Positions 33,701 through 46,655 of a DNA stretch of 64,000 bases are shown in pieces (position 1 is the first letter of the stretch; every line of letters starts with the position of its first letter). Source of the DNA: Symsagittifera roscoffensis. Taxonomy: Eukaryota; Xenacoelomorpha; Acoela; Convolutidae. Location of the stretch: the NCBI RefSeq assembly GCF_963678635.1, contig NC_087062.1:17411789-17475788 (forward strand), written 5' to 3'. Both the position numbers and the translations under genes were made by a program. Under the pieces are notes generated by a model. That model searched no databases. It saw only the letters and a program-made list of their open reading frames with translations, and had not been told where the DNA came from.

Positions 33701-36660
33701 TTTTTCATTATGAATTATACGGAATAGATTTAAATGCGCTTTTATTTGTTAGATCAACTTAAAAATGATTGTTTTGACATTCTAATCATAGTGGAAAACG
33801 TTCTCAATTTTGTTATTTGATTATAATCTGAGTCAGATGCTCCTTCAATTCTGGTGGTGTATTTCTGCTTAGAGTTTTTTCCAGGGCAAGATTTTTTCCT
33901 GCTGTCCAGACTATGTGGAGGTTGGAGGTTGGGAAATTTTATTAAAATTAATTGAAGTCTATATACTCTATGATTTGGGTTTGACTTTGTGTAAAAAGAA
34001 ATATTTTTGGATTATGGTCGGCAAACAAGACTGTTGGAGGTTTTGATCGAAGAATTAAAATTCCATATTCTGTTAATGTATATTTGATAGCTGTTCATTG
34101 TCTCATTAGTTTGGAGGTTTTTTATTCTGCTTTAGTGAATATTCTTGGTTCCGCGGAAATGAGGTTTATCTGTTTTGTTTCTTGATGTGACTGTAAACGT
34201 GCTGCGCCTATTCCGACTGATGTAATGATGGAAGAATCTTTCATTCATCAAATTTTGATGTAATATTTACATAAGGACTTTTTAGCAATAAAAAAGTCTA
34301 ATCAATCAAATTCATCCTAATTTTTTTGTGAATGTTGAAAGTAGTGGTCGGTTAGGAACAACAATCGTGTTTGAAAGTTGTTCACTTTTGAATGTTCCAG
34401 TCTCATCCCTTTTTTTGGTGTTCAAATGTCCATTCAAAGATTTTTTATTGATGTAGGATGTTTTAAAATGATCTGCGGTTTGAGAAATTTCTGAACCATG
34501 TTTACCTAAAAAATTTAACTTTTACAGATTTTCTTGGATTTTTTTTCTTCTGAATGATAATTGTACTTTCAAAAACAGCGTTTAACCTTGATCTCAAAGT
34601 TGTTGTGCTTGTTCTTTTGACTTTATATTCTACACAATAAAATTTCGGTGAGAAAACATGAGATTTAATTGGTGCTGCTTTCATTTTTTCTGCTTGTATT
34701 ATGTGATGGTGTTTTTCTAAAACTGCAAAAAATTCAATTTGATTGTGGTTGCATAAGCACGTCGTTTACGTATGTGATTACCACTTTCCTTGAGATTAGT
34801 GCTCAAAATATCCTATGGTATGGCTGATTACCGAAAACTAAAAGCGTCATTAATGTGGCTGCTCGTCTAGAGGTATTTGCTTCTATGTACTATTCATATC
34901 AGCTGCAGTGTAGTTTTTTCCAATGATCTTTGTAAGCATTACTTGGATTGGTTTATTGGTTATTGCATTTTGATTAATCTATAGGTGAGTTTAAGTGTTT
35001 TGCGTCAAGCACTAATTTTAGGGATTCTTCTTTCGTCGAATGATATTGGGATAGATAAATGTGTTGCCTTTGAGTACTTGTTCTTTGTTTCGATTGTGAG
35101 GTTATTTCGTAGTGTTCAAGTTTTTTCAAAAGTATCCTGACTCTACCTTGTGAATGTATAGGTTTTTTTAATTTACGCGTTGTTTCTTATAAGTTTGGAT
35201 TTAGATTTTGATAATTGTTTCTACATTGGTTTTTGAGGCTATTTTTTTTCTCTTGTAGTTTTTGCCTACATGCGGTGATACTGTGTCCTTATTGTCTTCA
35301 AAATCACACTTTTTGCAATGAGGATTTTCCTTTGATTTTCGTGTTTTTCTCGTATATCTTGAGTGTTAATTTAATTTTTCCTGCTATTTCATTTTCTGAG
35401 TCTTGCACTCATACGTGAAGTGGTTGTCTGAAAGTCTAATAAACATTGAAATTTGACATTTTCTCTTTTTTAAAAAAATGCAATGTAGTTACTGCTTGCC
35501 CTAGTTTGTCTTCACGTTTTGCAAAATAAATATCTGGTTCACTGATTGGAGAATATGTGATGCGTTTTTTGTTGCTAATTTGCGTAATTTTGGTGTAAAG
35601 GCCATCGTTAAGATTTTTTGTAGTTTTTGTGTTTCTATATTCATGTGCGTTTAAAGAAAACGCTCTTGTTACTATTGTTTCTTCTTCAACAGCGAGTCAT
35701 TTAAATAGTTGATCTATTAATCTACGGATTTCGTTACATTAATCTCTTTGATGCCGTTTGTTCATTTTTTAATTGAACGTTTTTGAACATTTTTGTAATT
35801 TTTTTCCAATCTGATTTTACTTCTGTTTGTAAAACAAAAACCATCTTTGAGTTGAACCGTCGTGTAAGATTTGACCTAGTGATATACGTCTTTGAATACA
35901 ATTCTGTTAAATGGGTGTGTTTATAGGTACTGCTTCTAAAATTAAATTTGTTTTGCTGTAATAGCATTTAAATGAACTTCGACTGAGTATTCAAGTTCGG
36001 ATGAGAATTTTGTTTGATGTGAATGATGACCTACACAAAAATTATGGATTCATTCTCATCATGGTTGATTGTGCTGTTTTGTTCATTTGAGTGATATTTG
36101 TGAGTGAATTTCTCGTAACATGTTTTATGTAATATGGTAGTGATTTTGCAATTTTCATTGTTTGAGATATGTAGTTTTGGGTATGTTTCTAGATTTTGTG
36201 TTTGTATATTATGGGTTGGTGGTGTAAAAGTTTGATTCGTTGGATGATTTAGTTTTTGTGATTCAATTTTGGTAAGTGTAAATATGATGGAAAAATTCCT
36301 TGTTCAGTACCTCATCAGTCTCATTGTCATTATACCATTGGTAATTCCTTTGATCAGGTTTTTGTGGTTGTTATTGTTTTTGTTACAACATTTTTCTTCA
36401 TCTTTTGAGAAGTGATTTTGCTCATCTTTTTTGATCCATCCATTAATTACTTCAAATCATTTCGTTTACTTTGTTAGAAAATGGGTAATTTTTAAAGAGA
36501 TATATTTTGATATACTTTTGTCATGAAAAATGCCAAAAGTGTAAATTTCTACTGGGTTGTTGTTGGTGGTAAGTATGATCCAGAGATTGTGATAGTCTTG
36601 TTTGAGCTGAGTTTGTTATTGGGTTTTTAATATTGAGATTTGCCGCAAAAAATTACATTT
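33701..36660 (-). mobile_element. Ty3/gypsy-like retrotransposon, inverted copy 3, decayed
   Basis: Reads on the minus strand from the leader (36660-36300) through a gag piece (35967-35734, with LQTEVKSDWKKITKMFKNVQL) and reverse transcriptase (about 34870-34500, with ITYVNDV and KAAPIKS) to an RNase-H-like segment (about 34350-33840, with LILIKFPNLHIVWTAGKNLAL). It carries 3' sequence lost from the two direct copies. The T-rich plus strand here mirrors the A-rich plus strand of the direct copies. Confidence 0.7.
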
Positions 36661-36824
36661 TTGTTTTACTAAATTGTTTCTTTTTAGTGTGAAGTATAAA
36701 AATTTTGTTTTTTAGTTATAGGTCGGTTTGTTAGACAAGCCATAGATGAGAATTTATCAAAAAGTGATGATATAGCGCTCGATTGATATTTAGTTTTTGG
36801 AACGGTACTTTTTCTTTCTATAGT

Positions 36825-36825
<1 letters not shown>

Positions 36826-36893
<68 letters not shown>

Positions 36894-36904
36894 ATAGTAG
36901 TAAA
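36826..36904. repeat. (TAG)n microsatellite
   Basis: About 25 near-perfect TAG triplets, with a few variants at the right end. It lies just beyond the 3' end of the first, most complete minus-strand LINE copy, so it may be that element's simple-repeat tail. Confidence 0.95.
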
Positions 36905-36997
36905 AGTGGTAATATATCTATCTTAGTTGTCCAAAAATGACAATGAAAATAAACACGAAAGATTTATCTATGCATTTCAAACATGTAACTTTTCAGT

Positions 36998-38455
36998 TTA
37001 CTTTAAACTATCTAGCTCTTCAAACACCTTTATGTCGTTATTCGAATCTAACTCATTGGCAAATTTACAGCACCTATTGAAAAACTTTTTTCGTATTTCT
37101 TTTCGTCGTGCCTGTGATATTTGGAATAAGGGTTTCTCAGATGATCTCAAGTTGTAACCAACATCATATTTCAGACTCACAAAAATTCAAAACTCGAAAT
37201 TTTGTTTCCCGTTCAAAAGTGAGTTAAAAGCACTAAATCTAGGTACTCGAGGTTTTGTGAAACTGGCAATAGTTTGAATTTTATTAGTCGTTCCCTTGTG
37301 TCACCGCTCGTTATCCACTTGGTGACACGGGATTGAAGTTGTTCGATACTCTTTGTCTCACCTTCATTTGGAAATCATATTGCTGAACAGTAAAAAAGAG
37401 AAGAAAACACATAATATTTGATTAGCCTAACTTTCACTGTTCTGGGCAGTGCAAATGGAACAGTCGGGCGATTGGAAGAGAAAGTAGCTTAGCATTTTTT
37501 TTAATGCAAAATGTGGACCCCATTTCAAATTGTTTGAAATCAGTATTCCTCAATCCTTCATCGAAACACTGTCTGAAATTACTTGATCAGCCAATTTCAA
37601 ACAAAACGGGGTTGGTCTTGTATGATAAATGGCAACATTTTTGAAGCCCATTCGATACAACAATCAAGATCCGTTGAAGACCGTCTAAGCATAATTAATT
37701 TGATTTACTGTCATCTGCAAATCATAACATAACCGATTTCAGACAGCAGTTTGGCATGTCGTTCATAAAGATAACACAAAAATAGGGTCCCAATATTGAT
37801 CCCTGGGGCACTCCGCTAAAACATCCAAGAATATCGAGAAGCATCCGTTGATTTTAGGTCTTTTTGCGCGAACTGAGATATGATGCTATTAACAGCAAAA
37901 GCTCACCCCCAATTCCAAATTTATGTAATTTTTGTAATAAAATGTTATGTGGTACCTTGTCCAAAGCCTTGCAGAAATCCAAATACACGGCATAAACGTC
38001 ACCATTCTATCAAGTGTTTTGTTTAAATCATGTAAGAAAATAAGAAGTCGTGTTTGGCCTGATTTTTTTCCGAAAAAAACCAATTTGACGGGATGAAAGG
38101 CAATTAGAAACAAAGGCATAAAGTTTATCATACAGTATCCTTTCAAACACTAAGGATAGCTTGGATAATAAACATACGGGACGATAACACTCAACATTCA
38201 ATTTATCATCTGCTTTGAAATTAGGAGTGTTATATGAAGATTTCAAAGCAATTGGGAATTGTGAACTAGCTAAAATACCTTCGAATAATTTGAAAACATG
38301 AAAACATGCTGTAAATGTAGGATGTTTTGAAGAGATTCTTTGTTGTGTTGTCACTGGCATTGTGGGAACGATTTCTTCGTTTGGAAAGTGTGATGATGTT
38401 TGAAAACCTTGTTGATTTAGCGTTGATGCTCCATCCTAATTTACCTGTGTACACA
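36998..38455 (-). mobile_element. Array unit 1: non-LTR reverse transcriptase fragment, longest 3' end
   Basis: Read on the minus strand: fingers region with ECYRPVCLLSKLSLVFERIL (about 38160-38220), motif A LDFCKALDKVPHNILL (about 37950), motif B SGVPQGSILGP (about 37800), motif C FADDSK (about 37710), then the thumb and a C-terminal tail VGYNLRSSEKPLFQISQARR (37170-37110) that the other units lack. This is the layout of a Jockey/CR1-type LINE ORF2, which copies element RNA at the insertion site. The endonuclease half is absent, and frameshifts separate the motifs. Relative to the others, it lacks about 40 bp near 37630. Confidence 0.8.
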
Positions 38456-40422
38456 TGAAAGTTGATTTTAAACTATTGTAATCTCAGCTATTGTGATATA
38501 AACTAATGGTATTCTATCTGTAGTAGTTGTAATAACTTTCCAAAAATCTCAAATGACCGAACATTTTTGGATTGTTAAGCTTGAAATATCGTTTGTTATT
38601 TAAATGAACCTACCATGATACCATTCAGTGTCCCAAAATTATTATTTTTAATCTGCCAAATTTGTTTTACAAAAATTATACAAAATTGTTTTCTTGAATG
38701 TTCAATGAGGTCTGTGTTATGCTGAAAAAAGTCAAAAATAAAGCACGCTAGGGTTTTCTGGATATCTAATTTTACTATTGATGACACCTCCTGATCGGTA
38801 AAATTTTTTCGAATGGCATCTAAGAATATCAAAACAAATTGACTTGTTGTAGTAACTGCTGTATGTCATGATGCGGTGAACAAAAAAATTTTCGTCTGTA
38901 ACTAATATGGAGACGTAGCTGTAATTTTTTGCTAAAAAATTAGTTGTGAATATTGAGCTCGCACATTGTGAGTAATTGTTTTATATATTTTATTACATAA
39001 TCAATAAAACTTTGAAAAATTTTGTTTTTATATCATCTGTTTATTCCCAGCCATACGCAAAGTTAACTATTTAAGCAGTCTGAAAATTTTGAATCTTACA
39101 ACTCTCGATACTGAAGCAAGCCAGAGAGAACAAAATTTACAAAACATCTTTAGCCGAATCGATGCTGTAGCAGCAACTGATGAATTTTTCCCAATCAAGG
39201 AAACGACTAGCAAGGAAACCCCTACAAAATAACTGTAAGAACAATCAGAACCACCTCAGGGAACAATTTTTTCATCATAGCAGCTTTTAACGACTGAAAT
39301 TCACTACCAGAAGAAAAAACATTCTCGCAAGGGAACTCACGTCATCCAGTCGTTTACAGGGTTCTTTTAATTTCCGTAACTGTATACTTGTGATGGTTGA
39401 TTAAAAAAATGAAAACGGATTTTATGCGTATGTCATCTAGCCATCAACATCGTGTCTCAAGTTTCCTTAGACTTATGGGAAAATAGAGTCGAATCTAAAC
39501 TTCCACAGTTTGAAAGGAAACAACTGATTTCACGCTCTTCTAATTTTCTCTTCGTTGCTATTTTACTCGGTCTTTGGTGACTACTGTGAGTATAAATTCG
39601 GGTTTTTCCTCCATAAAGAACAGTTGTAGATCGTTGTAGAAACCTACTGCTTGTTGTTATAGCTTTCCTTTTTTTGCGAAATTGTTAAAAATCTTAATAT
39701 TTGCCGTGTTGGTTCCCAAGTTTGAACCAATATGTTTAATCTTAAACTACTATCAAAAATCTGTGAATGGTTGACTGGCACACCATATCGTTAGTTTTTT
39801 TGATGGTTTCAACAGTGTTCCATCCTATTTTTCTCGTGTATGCAAGAATGTTAATTTAAGCTAGTGTTACTTGTGCTACTGTGAAATTTTGTCGTATAAA
39901 TTAGGGGTATTTTATCTGTTGTTATGGTAATAATTTTATAAAAACTTTACTGACCAGAGAGACTAAAATCTACAAAACCTTACGCCGAATTGATGTTGTA
40001 GAGCAACTGAACGACTTTTCTCAATCAGTGAAACGGACACCCGAGGAAATTCTCACAGAATCATCGCAAGAATGATCAAAATCATCTCAGGTAACAACTT
40101 TTTCATCATAGCGGCTATCAACGACTGAAGCTCACTACCGGAAGCAATTAGATCTAGCGAAATTATTAACCGATTTAAAGCAAAACCGGAAAATTATGGG
40201 TATCTGAAACGTACAACTCACTGTCTATAGAATGACCTAACGAACGTTCAAGAAAAAAATGATCGCCAGAGGTCAAAAAAGAGCGTAGAGATCAAAAAGT
40301 ATCTGTAAATATGTGTGCTTTGAGCAGATGAAAAAGTCTCGCCCTTTCAGACTTGTATTACGTTGGAAAGTCCTTGAAACCAGTTATTGATAGTTTCATA
40401 GAAGGTAGCTTTGATTATTTGC
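38456..40422 (+). repeat. Unit 1 inter-RT block with two plus-strand LINE 3' ends
   Basis: Holds two related plus-strand pieces, near 39040-39330 and 39950-40240. Each encodes the C-terminal hallmark of LINE ORF2, here FFIIAAFND-stop-NSLPE and FFIIAAIND-stop-SSLPE, where the usual W of 'WNSLP' is a TGA. Between and around them lie non-coding segments that also occur, diverged, at 55580-57390 and 62640-63080. The same block repeats after each of the next four units and in shortened form after the sixth. Confidence 0.7.
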
Positions 40423-41604
40423 TCACCTGATACTCCTTGTCTCACCTCTATGATATGATGTCTCACCTTCATTTGGGAACCATATTGCTGAACGGTAAAA
40501 AAGAGAAGAGAACACATAAGAATTGATCAGCCTAACTTTCACTGTTCTGGCAGTGCAAATGGAACAGTCCGGCGATTGGAAGAGAAAATAGCGTAGCATT
40601 TTCAATTTTTTTTCGCAAAATGTGGACCCCATTTCAAATTGTTTAAAATCAGTATTCCTGATTCCTTCACCAAAACACTGTCTGAAATTACTTGATCAGC
40701 CATTTTCAAACGAAACTGGGTTGGTCTTGTAGGATAACTTCCAAATTGAATGAAGACGCTTTTGGCAACATTAAAAAGCATGCCGTTATTTGAAGCCCAT
40801 TCGATACAACAATCAAGATCCGTTGAAGACCGTCTAAGCATAATTAATTTGATTTACTGTCATCTGCAAATCATAACATAACCGATTTCAGACAGCAGTT
40901 TGGCATGTCGTTCATAAAGATAACACAAAAATAGGGTCCCAATATTGATCCCTGGGGCACTCCGCTAAAATATCCAAGAATATCGAGAAGCATCCGTTGA
41001 TTTTAAGTCTTTTTGCGCGAACTGAGATATGATGCTATTAACAGCAAAAGCTCACCCCCAATTCCAAATTTATGTAATTTTTGTAATAAAATGTTATGTG
41101 GTACCTTGTCCAAAGCCTTGCAGAAATCCAAATACACGGCATAAACGTCACCATTCTATCAAGTGTTTTGTTTAAATCATGTAAGAAAATAAGAAGTCGT
41201 GTTTGGCCTGATTTTTTTCTGAAAAAAACCAAATTGACGGGATGAAAGGCAATTAGAAACAAAGGCATAAAGTTTATCATACAGTATCCTTTCAAACACT
41301 AAGGATAGCTTGGATAATAAACATACGGGACGATAACACTCAACATTCAATTTATCATCTGCTTTGAAATTAGGAGTGTTATATGAAGATTTCAAAGCAC
41401 TTGGGAATTGTGAACTAGCTAAAATTACTTCGAATAATTTGAAAACATGAAAACATGCTGTAAATGTAGGATGTTTTGAAGAGATTCTTTGTTGTGTTGT
41501 CACTGGCATTGTGGGAACGATTTCTTTGTTTGGAAAGTGTGATGATGTTTGAAAACCTTGTTGATTTAGCGTTGATGCTCCATCCTAATTTACCTGTGTA
41601 CACA
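40423..41604 (-). mobile_element. Array unit 2: non-LTR reverse transcriptase fragment
   Basis: Same motif order as unit 1 (fingers, A, B, C, thumb with SSTDLDCCIEWASNNGMLFN and RLINSYVFSSLFYRSAIW). The tail ends at about 40423 with a short internal duplication, 'tgtctcacct..atgatatga'. The start of the fragment is at about 41604. Confidence 0.8.
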
Positions 41605-43579
41605 TGAAAGTTGATTTTAAACTATTGTAATCTCAGCTATTGTGATATAAACTAATGGTATTCTATCTGTAGTAGTTGTAATAACTTTCCAAAAATCTCA
41701 AATGACCGAACATTTTTGGATTGTTAAGCTTGAAATATCGTTTGTTATTTAAATGAACCTACCATGATACCATTCAGTGTCCCAAAAATATTATTTTTAA
41801 TCTGCCAAATTTGTTTTACAAAAATTATACAAAATTGTTTTCTTGAATGTTCAATGAGGTCTGTGTTATGCTGAAAAAAGTCAAAAATAAAGCACGCTAG
41901 GGTTTTCTGGATATCTAATTTTACTATTGATGACACCTCCTGATCGGTAAAATTTTTTCGAATGGCATCTAAGAATATCAAAACAAATTGACTTGTTGTA
42001 GTAACTGCTGTATGTCATGATGTTTGTGGCGGTGAACAAAAAATTTTTCGTCTGTAACTAATATGGAGACGTAGCTGTAATTTTTTGCTAAAAAATTAGT
42101 TGTGAATATTGAGCTCGCACATTGTGAGTAATTGTTTTATATATTTTATTACATAATGAATAAAACTTTGAAAAATTTTGTTTTTATATCATCTGTTTAT
42201 TCTCAGCCATACGCAAAATTAACTATTTAAGCAGTCTGAAAATTTTGAATCTTACAACTCTCGATACTGAAGCAAGCCAGAGAGAACAAAATTTACAAAA
42301 AATCTTCAGCCGAATTGATGCTGTAGCAGCAACTGATGAATTTTTCCCAATCAAGGAAACGGACTAGCAAGGAAACCCCTACAAAATAATTGTAAGAACA
42401 ATCAGAACCACCTCAGGGAACAAATTTTTCATCATAGCAGCTTTTAACGACTGAAATTCACTACCAGAAGAAAAAACATTCTCGCAAGGGAACTCACGTC
42501 ATCCAGTCGTTTACAGGGTTCTTTTACTTTCCGAAACTGTATACTTGTGATGGTTGATTAAAAAAGTGAAAACGGATTTTTTGCGTATGTCTTCTAGCCA
42601 TCAACATCGTGTCTCAAGTTTCCTTAGACTTATGGGAAATTGAGTCGAATCTAAACTTCCACAGTTTGAAAGGAAACAACTGATTTCATGCTGTTCTAAT
42701 TTTCTCTTCGTTGCTATTTTACTCGGTCTTTGGTGACTACTGTGAGTATAAATTCGGGTTTTTCCTCCATAAAGAACAGTTGTAGATCGTTGTAGAAACC
42801 TACTGCTTGTTGCTATAGCTTTCCTTTTTTTGCGAAATTGTTAAAAATCTTAATATTTGCCGTGTTGGTTCCCAAGTTTGAACCAATATGTTTAATCTTA
42901 AACTACTATCAAAAATCTGTGAATGGTCGACTGGCACACCATATCGTTAGTTTTTTTGATGGTTTCAACAGTGTTCCATCCTATTTTTCTCGTGTATGCA
43001 AGAATGTTAATTTAAGCTAGTGTTACTTGTGCTACTGTGAAATTTTGTCGTATAAATTAGGGGTATTTTATCTGTTGTTATGGTAATAATTTTATAAAAA
43101 CTTTACTGACCAGAGAGACTAAAATCTACAAAACTTTACGCCGAATTGATGTTGTAGTAGCAACTGAACGACTTTTCTCAATCAGTGAAACGGACACCCG
43201 AGGAAATCCTCACAAAATCATCGCAAGAATGATCAAAATCATCTCAGGTAACAACTTTTTCATCATAGCGGCTATCAACGACTGAAGTTCACTACCGGAA
43301 GCAATTAGATCTAGCGAAATTATTAACCGATTTAAAGCAAAACCGGAAAATTATGGGTATCTGAAACGTACAACTCACTGTCTATAGAATGACCTAACGA
43401 ACGTTCAAGAAAAAAATGATCGCCAGAGGTCAAAAAAGAGCGTAGAGATCAAAAAGTATCTGTAAATATGTGTGCTTTGAGCAGATGAAAAAGTCTCGCC
43501 CTTTCAGACTTGTATTACGTTGGAAAGTCCTTGAAACCAGTTATTGATAGTTTCATAGAAGGTAGCTTTGATTATTTGC

Positions 43580-44681
43580 TCACCTGATACTCCTTGTCTC
43601 ACCTCCATGATATGATGTCTCACCTTCATTTGGGAACCATATTGCTGAACGGTAAAAAAGAGAAGAGAACACATAAGAATTGATCAGCCTAACTTTCACT
43701 GTTCTGGCAGTGCAAATGGAACAGTCCGGCGATTGGAAGAGAAAATAGCGTAGCATTTTCAATTTTTTTTCGCAAAATGTGGACCCCATTTCAAATTGTT
43801 TAAAATCAGTATTCCTGATTCCTTCACCAAAACACTGTCTGAAATTACTTGATCAGCCATTTTCAAACGAAACTGGGTTGGTCTTGTAGGATAACTTCCA
43901 AATTGAATGAAGACGCTTTTGGCAACATTAAAAAGCATGCCGTTATTTGAAGCCCATTCGATACAACAATCAAGATCCGTTGAAGACCGTCTTAGCATAA
44001 TTAATTTGATTTACTGTCATCTGCAAATCATAACATAACCGATTTCAGACAGCAGTTTGGCATGTCGTTCATAAAGATAACACAAAAATAGGGTCCCAAT
44101 TTTGATCCCTGGGGCACTCCGCTAAAACATCCAAGAATATCGAGATTTATGTAATTTTTGTAATAAAATGTTATGTGGTACCTTGTCCAAAGCCTTGCAG
44201 AAATCCAAATACACGGCATAAACGTCACCATTCTATTAAGTGTTTTGTTTAAATAATGAAAGAAAATAAGAAGTCGTGTTTGGCCTGATTTTTTTCCGAA
44301 AAAAACCAATTTGACGGGATGAAAGGCAATTAGAAACAAAGGCATAAAGTTTATCTTACAGTATCCTTTCAAACACTAAGGATAGCTTGGATAATAAACA
44401 TACGGGACGATAACACTCAACATTCAATTTATCATCTGCTTTGAAATTAGGAGTGTTATATGAAGATTTCAAAGCACTTGGGAATTGTGAACTAGCTAAA
44501 ATTACTTCGAATAATTTGAAAACATGAAAACATGCTGTAAATGTAGGATGTTTTGAAGAGATTCTTTGTTGTGTTGTCACTGGCATTGTGGGAACGATTT
44601 CTTCGTTTGGAAAGTGTGATGATGTTTGAAAACCTTGTTGATTTAGCGTTGATGCTCCATCCTAATTTACCTGTGTACACA
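43580..44681 (-). mobile_element. Array unit 3: reverse transcriptase fragment with an 80-bp deletion
   Basis: As unit 2, but about 80 bp between motifs A and B are missing at about 44145. This explains the shorter spacing (3077 bp) to the preceding unit. The deletion puts the DILGCFSGVPQGS motif B into the frame that was out of phase elsewhere. Confidence 0.8.
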
Positions 44682-46655
44682 TGAAAGTTGATTTTAAACT
44701 ATTGTAATCTCAGCTATTGTGATATAAACTAATGGTATTCTATCTGTAGTAGTTGTAATAACTTTCCAAAAATCTCAAATGACCGAACATTTTTGGATTG
44801 TTAAGCTTGAAATATCGTTTGTTATTTAAATGAACCTACCGTGATACCATTCAGTGTCCCAAAATTATTATTTTTAATCTGCCAAATTTGTTTTACAAAA
44901 ATTATACAAAATTGTTTTCTTGAATGTTCAATGAGGTCTGTGTTATGCTGAAAAAAGTCAAAAATAAAGCACGCTAGGGTTTTCTGGATATCTAATTTTA
45001 CTAGTGATGACACCTCCTGATCGGTAAAATTTTTTCGAATGGCATCTAAGAATATCAAAACAAATTGACTTGTTGTAGTAACTGCTGTATGTCATGATGT
45101 TTGTGGCGGTGAACAAAAAATTTTTCGTCTGTAACTAATATGGAGACGTAGCTGTAATTTTTTGCTAAAAAATTAGTTGTGAATATTGAGCTCGCACATT
45201 GTGAGTAATTGTTTTATATATTTTATTACATAATGAATAAAACTTTGAAAAATTTTGTTTTTATATCATCTGTTTATTCTCAGCCATACGCAAAATTAAC
45301 TATTTAAGCAGTCTGAAAATTTTGAATCTTACAACTCTCGATACTGAAGCAAGCCAGAGAGAACAAAATTTACAAAAAATCTTCAGCCGAATTGATGCTG
45401 TAGCAGCAACTGATGAATTTTTCCCAATCAAGGAAACGGACTAGCAAGGAAACCCCTACAAAATAATTGTAAGAACAATCAGAACCACCTCAGGGAACAA
45501 ATTTTTCATCATAGCAGCTTTTAACGACTGAAATTCACTACCAGAAGAAAAAACATTCTCGCAAGGGAACTCACGTCATCCAGTCGTTTACAGGGTTCTT
45601 TTACTTTCCGTAACTGTATACTTGTGATGGTTGATTAAAAAAGTGAAAACGGATTTTTTGCGTATGTCTTCTAGCCATCAACATCGTGTCTCAAGTTTCC
45701 TTAGACTTATGGGAAATTGAGTCGAATCTAAACTTCCACAGTTTGAAAGGAAACAACTGATTTCATGCTCTTCTAATTTTCTCTTTGTTGCTATTTTACT
45801 CGGCCTTTGGTGACTACTGTGAGTATAAATTCGGGTTTTTCCTCCATATAGAACAGTTGTAGATCGTTGTAGAAACCTACTGCTTGTTGCTATAGCTTTC
45901 CTTTTTTTGCGAAATTGTTAAAAATCTTAATATTTGCCGTGTTGGTTCCCAAGTTTGAACCAATATGTTTAATCTTAAACTACTGTCAAAAATCTGTGAA
46001 TGGTCGACTGGCACACCATATCGTTAGTTTTTTTGATGGTTTCAACAGTGTTCCATCCTATTTTTCTCGTGTATGCAAGAATGTTAATTTAAGCTAGTGT
46101 TACTTGTGCTACTGTGAAATTTTGTCGTATAAATTAGGGGTATTTTATCTGTTGTTATGGTAATAATTTTATAAAAACTTTACTGACCAGAGAGACTAAA
46201 ATCTACAAAACTTTACGCCGAATTGATGTTGTAGAGCAACTGAACGACTTTTATCAATCAGTGAAACGGAAACCCGAGGAAATTCTCACAAAATCATCGC
46301 AAGAATGATCAAAATCATCTCAGGTAACAACTTTTTCATCATAGCGGCTATCAACGACTGAAGCTCACTACCGGAAGCAATTAGATCTAGCGAAATTATT
46401 AACCGATTTAGAGCAAAACCGGAAAATTATGGGTATCTGAAACGTACAACTCACTGTCTATAGAATGACCTAACGAACGTTCAAGAAAAAAATGATCGCC
46501 AGAGGTCAAAAAAGAGCGTAGAGATCAAAAAGTATCTGTGAATCTGTGTGCTTTGAGCAGATGAAAAAGTCTCGCCCTTTCAGACTTGTATTACGTTGGA
46601 AAGTCCTTGAAACCAGTTATTGATAGTTTCATAGAAGGTAGCTTTGATTATTTGC

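Noticed and set aside
39270-43300. Conserved W of the LINE 'WNSLP' motif read as TGA in every array unit, hinting at TGA = Trp.
   Set aside because: The host genes use TGG for Trp (for example SWADVAKK) and end normally. The TGA is shared by descent within dead copies.
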